5,306 nt of DNA from NCBI GenBank assembly GCA_050738315.1, contig JBOHZD010000380.1, positions 1-5,306 of the forward strand, given 5' to 3'. Below the pieces are notes generated by a model. That model was not told the origin of the DNA, did no database searches, and worked only from the letters and a program-made list of their open reading frames with translations. Position numbers and translations under genes: made by a program. Within the stretch, counting starts at the first letter, position 1. Every line of letters begins with the position of its first letter. This stretch comes from IDS-8 sp050738315. Lineage in GTDB: Bacteria; Pseudomonadota; Gammaproteobacteria; Steroidobacterales; Woeseiaceae. Below, in pieces: positions 1-5,306 of the stretch.

Positions 1-52
1 ATCCATGATATGCCTGACCGATCCGCGTCGTTCCGGTATGCATAACGAATGA
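1..52 (+). CDS. Possible 3' end of an upstream gene (partial)
   Basis: Two plus-strand frames are open from the left edge. One runs from position 2 to a TGA at 50-52 and would end in the residues DPRRSGMHNE. It would overlap the ATG of the next gene as ATGA, the usual layout of translationally coupled genes. The other runs from position 1 to a TAA at 43-45, ending in RSASFRYA, and would leave a 3-bp gap. The third frame is closed by early stops. Third-position GC does not separate the two. With so few codons no product can be named. The tight packing downstream and the lack of a clear Shine-Dalgarno before position 49 both favour a gene ending here. Confidence 0.3.
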   Translation, partial: SMICLTDPRRSGMHNE

Positions 53-2037
53 CGTCGTTGAAGAGAGTACTCGTTACCTGTGTCGGCAGCGGCGTCGGCC
101 AGTCGGTCGTCGATTCGTTGAAGCATCTGAAGCACGAGTATTATCTGGTCGGCAGCGATCAGAGTCGATTCTGTTATCCGGTCGCGGATTGCGACGACTT
201 CGTGTCGCTGCCGCGCATCGACCATCCGGATTACCTGGACAATCTGCTGGAGGTCTGCGTCGATCGTCGCATCGACGCGCTGATCCCGGGCCACGACCTC
301 GAGCTCGCGCCGCTTGCGCGGCATCGGAAGCGGTTCGAGAGCGTGGGCGTGCAGGTCATCGTGGGTGACGCCACCCTGGTCAGTCTCCTGCGCGACAAGC
401 TGGCCTGGTCCCGCGAATTGCGGAAACGGACCGAATGTGTCGTCGCGTCCTGCTCGATTGCACAATACCGTCGTGATGGACGGCATGACGACATCCGGTT
501 TCCCGCTATAGCCAAGCCGAGTGGCGGCTCGGCCTCCGCCGGCCTGAGAATTCTCCACGGCCCCGGGGACCTGGCGGATCTGCCCGACGAATTTGTTATT
601 CAGCCTTTCCTGTTCCCCGTCGAAGACGATCCGGAGCTCGAATCGATCAAGGCTGCGGTTGCGGCGGGCCAGGTTGCCCAGCTTTCGGAGATCTCCGTGC
701 AACTGGCGTACTCCGCGGACGGCGAATTGCTCGGGCGGTTCGCGTCGCGAAACCGCCTGAAGGCCGGCGTGCCCGTGGAGGTTCAACCGCTCGACGTGCC
801 GTCCGTGTGGGCAGCCGTGGACGAAGTCGCAGCCGCGCTGTCCGACTACGAGCCGCGCGGACCGGTAAATCTCCAGGGGCGAATCACGGAACAGGGCCTG
901 GTGTTCTTCGAGATGAACCCGCGTTTTACCGGCATCACCGGCAATCGGGCCCAGTTCGGATTCAACGAGGTATCGCTGCTGGTCGACAATTTCGTCACGG
1001 GTGAAAAGCGCGAACTCTTCGTTAATCACAACAAGATCGGCACGAGGCAGGTTGCATGCCGCACCTGGCCGAGGCCGCGCTATGACTTCGGTCGGCCGGC
1101 TCAATCCGTGTCGCCGCGGCAGTCCGTGCTGGTACTCGGTGGAACGAGTTGGCTGGCGCGGCATTTCGTGACGGCGCGCGCAACGGCCGGAGACCGCGTG
1201 TTTGTCGTTTGCCGCGAGCAGTCGGTTGCCGATGCACAGCGCGCCTATGCAGGCTCTGTCGCCATCCGTGTGTTCAGCGAGCGCTCGTCGTCGCTCAAGG
1301 ATGCTTTCGGTTGGGCAGACACGCTGGTCAATTTCGTGTCCGGCCGGCCACCGCATGGGACCCGCGCCATTTCAGACGCGTACGTTTCCCAGCTGCAAAA
1401 ACTGGATCTTGCCGAAGCCTGCGAAGTGCCCAACATCGTCAACATATCGTCACAATCGGTCTACGCGGTCGATGGCTCCGGAACCATGTCCGAGGATGCG
1501 GCGATCGACGCTACGGAGCCATACGCGTTTTCGAAATACGCCATCGAGGAAAGCATTGTTTCGCTGGCGAGGCGCCGGCCGTCCGTCTCGGCTGTCTCTT
1601 TGCGACTGGCGCGTCTGTTCGGTGCCGCGGCAGGGCTGCGGCCGAATGAATTCCCGCATCGCGTAATTGCCAACGCGGTCGATGATCTGGAAATCGAGGT
1701 TCGCGGCGCGCATGACCTGCTCGACCTGCTCGACGTTCGTGATGCCGTGCGTGCGGTGAGTTTTTTCGTCGATGGAATGCATGCAGCCTGGCGAGGAGAA
1801 GTGTTCAACGTGGGCTCCGGCCGCCCTGTGAGCGTGAGCGAGTATGTCGGCCTCGCCGATCGCCATTGTCGAGAGCGATTCGGGCGTGCTTTGAGGGTGG
1901 TGGAACACCGGCAGGGGGTCGGGAGGTTATCCGGACTGGACTGCAGCAAGCTCGAGCGAGCGGGATGGGCGCCCGCCATTCCTCTGGAACGATCGATCGA
2001 AGACCTGTTCGAGCATTTCGTCAATGAACGCCGATAG
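49..2037 (+). CDS. ATP-grasp ligase fused to NAD-dependent epimerase/dehydratase-like (extended SDR) domain
   Basis: A 662-residue two-domain protein, predicted cytoplasmic with no signal peptide or membrane segment. Residues 1-325 look like the CarB-like ATP-grasp proteins of polysaccharide loci: an N-terminal VLVTCVGSGVGQSVV strand-loop, ATP-contact lysines K117 (LRDKLAW) and K156 (AIAKPSGGSASAG), the FVIQPF hinge near 182, and the metal-binding FFEMNPRF with E288 and N290. Residues 359-660 form an extended SDR domain: nucleotide loop GGTSWLA (364-370), NISSQSVY (465-472) with a candidate catalytic Ser, Y492-x3-K496, and FNVGSGRPVSVSEY near 586. ATP-grasp enzymes form acyl-phosphate intermediates and join carboxylates to amines or similar nucleophiles; SDR enzymes of this type epimerise or reduce sugar nucleotides. 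The substrate is unknown. The motif SSQSVYA lacks the TDE of 4,6-dehydratases. The ATG at 49 is the first start after an in-frame stop at 43-45, and the protein begins directly with the expected first strand. Its 3' end overlaps the aminotransferase gene. Confidence 0.9.
   Translation: MTSLKRVLVTCVGSGVGQSVVDSLKHLKHEYYLVGSDQSRFCYPVADCDDFVSLPRIDHPDYLDNLLEVCVDRRIDALIPGHDLELAPLARHRKRFESVGVQVIVGDATLVSLLRDKLAWSRELRKRTECVVASCSIAQYRRDGRHDDIRFPAIAKPSGGSASAGLRILHGPGDLADLPDEFVIQPFLFPVEDDPELESIKAAVAAGQVAQLSEISVQLAYSADGELLGRFASRNRLKAGVPVEVQPLDVPSVWAAVDEVAAALSDYEPRGPVNLQGRITEQGLVFFEMNPRFTGITGNRAQFGFNEVSLLVDNFVTGEKRELFVNHNKIGTRQVACRTWPRPRYDFGRPAQSVSPRQSVLVLGGTSWLARHFVTARATAGDRVFVVCREQSVADAQRAYAGSVAIRVFSERSSSLKDAFGWADTLVNFVSGRPPHGTRAISDAYVSQLQKLDLAEACEVPNIVNISSQSVYAVDGSGTMSEDAAIDATEPYAFSKYAIEESIVSLARRRPSVSAVSLRLARLFGAAAGLRPNEFPHRVIANAVDDLEIEVRGAHDLLDLLDVRDAVRAVSFFVDGMHAAWRGEVFNVGSGRPVSVSEYVGLADRHCRERFGRALRVVEHRQGVGRLSGLDCSKLERAGWAPAIPLERSIEDLFEHFVNERR
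1714..1731 (+). repeat. In-frame 9-nt tandem duplication (GACCTGCTC x2)
   Basis: Two perfect, adjacent copies of GACCTGCTC lie in frame within the SDR domain and encode D556-L-L and D559-L-L, followed by D562. They sit just before the VRDAVRA segment. In many extended SDRs this position reads RDF-x-x-V-x-D-V, with no repeated triplet. Removing one copy would give H-D-L-L-D-V-R-D, which fits that spacing with the usual Arg replaced by His. The repeat may be a recent replication-slippage insertion of three residues, or simply local codon coincidence in a Leu/Asp-rich stretch. Confidence 0.6.
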
Positions 2038-3199
2038 CGACTGGGAGTGGCCGCGGTTCACCGATGAGGAAGCCGATGCGGTCCGCGAGGTTATTCTTTC
2101 GAACCGGGTCAACTACTGGACGGGAGACGAATGTCGCAAATTCGAGCGGGAATTTGCCGCGTGGGCGGGCACCGAGCATGCCGTTGCGCTGATGAATGGA
2201 ACCGTTGCGCTCGAAGGTGCCTTGCGAGCGCTGGAAATTGGCCCTGGCGACCAGGTGGTCGTCACGCCCAGGAGCTTCGTCGCTTCCGCCTCTTGTATCG
2301 TCGCGGCAGGAGCCACACCTGTTTTCGCGGACGTCGATCGCGACAGCCAGAATCTGACGGCGGGAACGATTGAGCGCGCCCTCACGTCGGAAACCCGGGC
2401 GATAATCTGCGTGCATCTTGCCGGCTGGCCGTGCGACATGCTCCCGATCATGACGCTCGCCGATGAACGTGACCTGGTAGTGATCGAGGACTGCGCGCAG
2501 GCGCACGGTGCGCGCGTCGCCGGACGTTCGGTCGGATCGTTCGGTCAGATCGGCGCATGGTCGTTCTGCCAGGACAAGATCATGACGACGGGGGGCGAAG
2601 GGGGGATGGTCACGACGGACGATCCCGTGCTGGGAGCGCGGATCTGGTCTTACAAGGATCACGGCAAGTCCTGGGAGGCGGTCTACGAGCGCGAGCACTC
2701 GCCCGGATTCCGGTGGGTGCACGACAGCTTCGGCACGAACTGGCGAATGACCGAGGCACAAGCTGCATTGGGCCGCATCCAGTTACGGCGCATGGACGAC
2801 TGGCACGCCCGAAGGATTGCCAACGCCGGCGCGATCTGGGATTTCGCCCGCGGCCTGCCGGGCCTGCGGGTGCCGGAGGTACCCCCGACCGTCGAACATG
2901 CGGCGTACAAGTGCTATCTGTTCGTCGAACCCGATCAGTTGCATCCGGGTTGGAGTCGCGATCGCATCATGGCCGAAATCAACGCGCTCGGCGTGCCATG
3001 CTTCTCCGGGTCATGCTCCGAGATATACCTTGAAAGAGCCTTCGACGGCACCGGCTGGCGCCCGGCGCACGCGCTGCCTATCGCCCGCGAGCTGGGCGTG
3101 ACCAGCCTCATGTTCCTCGTTCATCCGACGTTGTCCGATGCGGCGGTCGGCCGCGCCTGCGATGCGCTCAAGTCGGTAATGGCGCGGGCAGTGCGTTGA
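2024..3199 (+). CDS. DegT/DnrJ/EryC1/StrS-family PLP-dependent sugar aminotransferase
   Basis: A 391-residue fold-type I aminotransferase of normal length for the family. These enzymes transfer an amino group, usually from glutamate, to a keto-sugar nucleotide in the cytoplasm. Visible hallmarks are NYWTGDECRKFEREFA near 30-45, the MNGTVAL cofactor-phosphate region (57-63), VVIEDCAQAHGA (152-163) with D156 for the pyridine nitrogen and Q159, the Schiff-base lysine K185 in SFCQDKIMTTGGEGGM, the NWRMTEAQAALG segment (239-250), and FSGSCSEIYLE (327-337) near the active site. The family places the amine at C3 or C4 of the sugar, but which one cannot be read here. The ATG at 2024 lies inside the 3' end of the ATP-grasp/SDR gene (14-bp overlap) with no strong Shine-Dalgarno, which suggests coupled translation. 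The C-terminal HPTLSDAAVGRACDAL is family-typical, so the end is genuine even though it overlaps the convergent gene by 79 bp. Confidence 0.93.
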   Translation: MNADSDWEWPRFTDEEADAVREVILSNRVNYWTGDECRKFEREFAAWAGTEHAVALMNGTVALEGALRALEIGPGDQVVVTPRSFVASASCIVAAGATPVFADVDRDSQNLTAGTIERALTSETRAIICVHLAGWPCDMLPIMTLADERDLVVIEDCAQAHGARVAGRSVGSFGQIGAWSFCQDKIMTTGGEGGMVTTDDPVLGARIWSYKDHGKSWEAVYEREHSPGFRWVHDSFGTNWRMTEAQAALGRIQLRRMDDWHARRIANAGAIWDFARGLPGLRVPEVPPTVEHAAYKCYLFVEPDQLHPGWSRDRIMAEINALGVPCFSGSCSEIYLERAFDGTGWRPAHALPIARELGVTSLMFLVHPTLSDAAVGRACDALKSVMARAVR

Positions 3200-4284
3200 A
3201 GCGACGGGTGTGGCTCGCGTAAGAGCACGAACAAGGTGGAAAAAATAACGTAGTCATACTGCCCACTGAACATCTGGCTATCCGTTATCGCACGCGCGGC
3301 AAAGGCAAGCAAGGCGATTACGACGACCGGATGACGGCGGAAGCTGCGAACGGCAAGGGCCAGTACCGTCAAAATGAAGAGCAAATAGTAAAGGCTCAGG
3401 TGCGCCCAGGCGTCGAGATAAGAGTTATGCAGATTGAACCCCCATCGTGCCATGTAGCTGTCCTGATAGTAGTTCTTGCCGAGCAGCAGCTCGGATAGCT
3501 CAATGTCGTCGAAGTAAGAAATGATGATGGAAAGTCGCGACGCGTCGTGCAGGCCGCGGCCTTCGAACTTGTACAGGTAGCCCTGGCTCTCCAGAAAATT
3601 CACGGCAAAGAAAACCGAGATCGATACAGCGGCGATAGCGAATGCCGCGATCGTCCAGTGAATCACCCCCGGGCGCCCTTGCGACATGAGGCGGACGAAC
3701 ATTCCGCCCGTGAGCAGTAGAGATGCGAGAATGCCACCACGCCCGGCTCCCCAGATCGAAAGTACCAGCACGAATCCCGCAATGACGACGTGCATGATGC
3801 GCACTGCCGACGGCCGGGTCATTATGATGGCGGACGTATACAGTGCCAGCAGGATTACCGACACGTAGTTCTGCGAGTTACGTGAAAACGCCTCTCCGGG
3901 CTCGCGGCCGAGCAGCAACAGGCCGGCGAAGTACAGGGCGAACAGCGCGAACGGCGTCCATGCCGCCCAGGCCGGCACTCTTGCCAGGCTCACGAAATAG
4001 CCGAACAGCAGGCCGGCCAGCATGAGCGCCACCTGCTTGACGTTGAAGAAATCCTCGGTGAATCCGTAGGCGAGGGCCAGCAGGGCGGTTGTGGCTATCC
4101 ACATCAGGGCGATGAAGAAGCCAGGCGGCTCGACCCGCCTTTCCATCAACAGCAGCGGCGTGACCAACAGCAGCGAGAGACCGAGAAACAGGCCGACGGG
4201 CGCCCACATCGCCGGGTGGAAAAACGTGAGCGACAGGCTGGTGATGCCCCCGATACTGACGAACGTGTGGATGTGCCGAGTCAT
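3121..4284 (-). CDS. O-antigen polymerase/ligase (Wzy/WaaL)-type polytopic membrane protein
   Basis: A 387-residue inner-membrane protein with about ten to twelve hydrophobic segments, the first near residues 8-21 and the last near 344-356. It resembles the Wzy_C / O-antigen ligase superfamily: a GAGRGGILAS motif (179-187, R182) at the start of a helix, a long, probably periplasmic loop at about 231-292 carrying SRLSIIISYFDD (R250) and the near-signature LHNSYLDAWAH (H286, N287), and SRNSQNYVS near 134. Family members polymerise repeat units on undecaprenyl diphosphate or move glycan onto lipid A core. Sequence alone does not separate polymerase from ligase; a polymerase fits a biosynthesis locus better. 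The start ATG overlaps the stop of the dioxygenase gene as ATGA (4281-4284) and has no Shine-Dalgarno of its own, so coupling is likely. The last 26 codons and the stop lie opposite the aminotransferase 3' end and encode a polar, probably cytoplasmic tail. Confidence 0.85.
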   Translation of the reverse strand: MTRHIHTFVSIGGITSLSLTFFHPAMWAPVGLFLGLSLLLVTPLLLMERRVEPPGFFIALMWIATTALLALAYGFTEDFFNVKQVALMLAGLLFGYFVSLARVPAWAAWTPFALFALYFAGLLLLGREPGEAFSRNSQNYVSVILLALYTSAIIMTRPSAVRIMHVVIAGFVLVLSIWGAGRGGILASLLLTGGMFVRLMSQGRPGVIHWTIAAFAIAAVSISVFFAVNFLESQGYLYKFEGRGLHDASRLSIIISYFDDIELSELLLGKNYYQDSYMARWGFNLHNSYLDAWAHLSLYYLLFILTVLALAVRSFRRHPVVVIALLAFAARAITDSQMFSGQYDYVIFSTLFVLLREPHPSLQRTARAITDLSASQARPTAASDNVG

Positions 4285-5189
4285 TCGGGCCCGGGTTGCG
4301 AATATTTGATCTCGTCCAGCGTCACGGTGGGAGGTAAGAGTTCCTCGACAGAGACATAAGGCCGACGTACGAAATAATCACGGCCGACAATGTACTCTCG
4401 ATATCTCTGATAATGGGATCCGGGACGGGCGAACGTGGCGAAAATCGCCAGACGGGGCCCATCGATCGGTACCTGCAGGAACTTCGGCACGACCTGTTGC
4501 ATCCTCGGATCCAGCAGCAGTTTCGGCAATCCCTTTATTCTCACCGCATGACCCGCGTGTGTCGTTCTCAAAGTCCAGACGACCATGTCGCCCTTCATCG
4601 TGTTTACGAAGCGCGCTTCGCCGTAGAACCGTGATCTGAAGGCATTGGCGCGACGAGCGAAAGCCGGTAATCGCCCCTTGCCATTCCGTGCCCAGGCGGG
4701 CAGACGTGGCGCGTCGTTGTGCGACCCTGCCCGTACCAGGAGGCCGCCACTATGTGCGGCGCAGTCCTGAAGGTAGATGCCCACGCGAATGAGATCGTAA
4801 TCGCCCTGCCAATCTGGGGCGGCACCATCTTTACGGTCCGAAACGCGGTTATCCTTGTGCCATCCGGTGTATCCGGAACCGTAATTGACGCTGCTATCGC
4901 CGAAATAGATTGGTCGATGGCCGAGAAGCTGCGCAACGACGCTGACGACGGAGTCGGAGAACATCAGGTCGCGTGCAGCAGGGTAGGCGGCGGCCGACTT
5001 GGGAAAGCCGAGACTACCGAGACGTGGAGATGCCGTCCGGTGAAGATTCGCCGCCTCCGCTTCGCGTAGCAGCGCCGCCTTGGCCTGGTCGATGATCGAA
5101 TGAGAAAAAACGGTCGGCACGACAATGTAGCCATCTCGCCAGAACTGCGGGATGGCGTTGTCGGAAAGTGAAACTCCGCGATCGTCCAC
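4281..5189 (-). CDS. Phytanoyl-CoA dioxygenase (PhyH)-like Fe(II)/2-oxoglutarate oxygenase
   Basis: From GTG at 5189 this encodes about 302 residues of a soluble double-stranded beta-helix oxygenase. Such enzymes hydroxylate an organic substrate using O2 and 2-oxoglutarate. In numbering from the GTG, the protein opens with the PhyH-like FWRDGYIVVP (near 16-25). The iron ligands H111-x-D113 lie in GWHKDNR, followed by SGGLLVRAGSH (147-157) and the probable distal ligand H211 in THAGHAVR. R246 in GPRLAIFATFARPG is the best candidate for binding 2-oxoglutarate. The frame stays open upstream to a TTG at 5303, but the extra 38 codons look non-coding: they contain a TATAAT box, use codons such as ATA and AGG, and precede the expected domain start. 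The GTG has GAGAG seven bases upstream. A longer protein starting at 5303 or beyond the window edge is not excluded. The stop overlaps the membrane-protein start as ATGA. The substrate is unknown; a sugar, lipid carrier or small molecule are all possible. Confidence 0.85.
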   Translation of the reverse strand: MDDRGVSLSDNAIPQFWRDGYIVVPTVFSHSIIDQAKAALLREAEAANLHRTASPRLGSLGFPKSAAAYPAARDLMFSDSVVSVVAQLLGHRPIYFGDSSVNYGSGYTGWHKDNRVSDRKDGAAPDWQGDYDLIRVGIYLQDCAAHSGGLLVRAGSHNDAPRLPAWARNGKGRLPAFARRANAFRSRFYGEARFVNTMKGDMVVWTLRTTHAGHAVRIKGLPKLLLDPRMQQVVPKFLQVPIDGPRLAIFATFARPGSHYQRYREYIVGRDYFVRRPYVSVEELLPPTVTLDEIKYSQPGPE

Positions 5190-5196
5190 TGTGCTG

Positions 5197-5201
5197 CTCT
5201 C
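5197..5201 (-). promoter_or_regulatory. Ribosome binding site supporting the GTG start
   Basis: GAGAG lies on the minus strand with seven bases between it and the GTG at 5189-5187. It is a moderate Shine-Dalgarno match at good spacing. It supports the GTG over the TTG at 5303, whose upstream region is cut by the window edge. There is no ATG in this frame between 5303 and the conserved domain. Confidence 0.45.
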
Positions 5202-5262
5202 AGAATGAGTAAGTGCTGACGCCGGAACGCATGGCCCCGGCGGCCTTGCAGGCGAACTTTGA

Positions 5263-5268
5263 ATTATA
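5263..5268 (-). promoter_or_regulatory. Candidate -10 box (TATAAT) of the minus-strand operon
   Basis: A perfect TATAAT on the minus strand (5268 down to 5263) sits in an AT-rich patch, TTTATAATTCAAAG, within GC-rich surroundings. Transcription would start near 5256 and leave a leader of about 67 bases before the GTG at 5189. No good -35 box is found at 16-18 bp: the hexamer at a 17-bp spacer is GATCGC, and TTCGAT sits at 20 bp. No extended TGn is present either. It is therefore a candidate only, possibly activator-dependent. Confidence 0.35.
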
Positions 5269-5306
5269 AAGGTGAATGCCGCGCCGCGATCGAAGGAGTA
5301 CAATAG

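Noticed and set aside
1149..1649. 166-codon and 154-codon plus-strand frames inside the SDR domain
   Set aside because: They are out-of-frame readings of a coding region with intact SDR motifs, and their composition is Arg/Cys-rich without any motif.
1991..2000. GATCGATCGA palindromic run as an operator or methylation cluster
   Set aside because: It is only 10 bp long, lies in coding sequence and is explained by the codons for R-S-I-E.
1461..2024. 187-codon minus-strand open frame opposite the SDR domain
   Set aside because: It has Ser/Arg/Thr-rich low-complexity content with no domain and is the shadow of a well-supported domain on the plus strand.
2021..2761. 246-codon minus-strand open frame opposite the aminotransferase
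   Set aside because: It lies entirely antisense to a clear PLP aminotransferase, has no recognisable motif and is rich in Arg/His/Pro as expected of a GC-rich shadow frame.
3209..3228. Possible hairpin GCTC-GCGTAA-GAGC as a terminator for the plus-strand operon
   Set aside because: The stem is only four base pairs plus a bulge, no T-run follows on the plus strand, and it lies within the membrane-protein coding sequence.
3239..3247. A-run (TTTTTT on the minus strand) as a terminator tail
   Set aside because: It has no stable stem in front of it and encodes part of the last hydrophobic segment of the membrane protein.
3166..3300. The peptide ARAITD occurring twice near the end of the membrane protein
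   Set aside because: The underlying codons differ and the flanks do not match, so it is not a DNA duplication; chance in Ala/Arg-rich sequence is likely.

Overview
The window is GC-rich by eye (not counted) and densely packed, with almost no intergenic space. It looks like part of a surface-polysaccharide (O-antigen, capsule or exopolysaccharide) locus of a GC-rich Gram-negative bacterium, most likely a proteobacterium. The evidence is an O-antigen polymerase/ligase-type membrane protein next to sugar-modifying enzymes. The sequence does not allow a finer taxonomic call.

Layout. Positions 1-52 probably carry the last codons of an upstream plus-strand gene. Two plus-strand genes follow: a 662-residue fusion of an ATP-grasp ligase with an extended SDR (NAD-dependent epimerase/reductase-like) domain (49-2037), and a DegT/DnrJ/EryC1-type PLP sugar aminotransferase (2024-3199) that overlaps it by 14 bp. 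Two minus-strand genes converge on this pair: a PhyH-like Fe(II)/2-oxoglutarate dioxygenase (stop at 4281, preferred GTG start at 5189), then a Wzy/WaaL-type polytopic membrane protein (4284-3121) that starts in a 4-bp ATGA overlap. The membrane-protein gene and the aminotransferase gene overlap tail to tail by 79 bp, with no terminator visible between the two operons. Positions 5190-5306 are best read as the leader and promoter region of the minus-strand operon (perfect TATAAT at 5268-5263).

How the genes may work together (inference). On the plus strand, the SDR domain would adjust a sugar intermediate, the aminotransferase would place an amino group on a keto-sugar nucleotide, and the ATP-grasp domain would use ATP to join a carboxylate, for example an amino acid, to an amine. 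That is a plausible compact route to an N-acylated or N-aminoacylated amino sugar. The SDR domain lacks the Asp-Glu pair of sugar 4,6-dehydratases, so the keto-sugar would have to come from a gene outside the window. On the minus strand, a dioxygenase is translationally coupled to the polymerase/ligase, which suggests oxidative tailoring of a glycan or its lipid carrier. No RNA gene, CRISPR array, insertion sequence or origin was seen.
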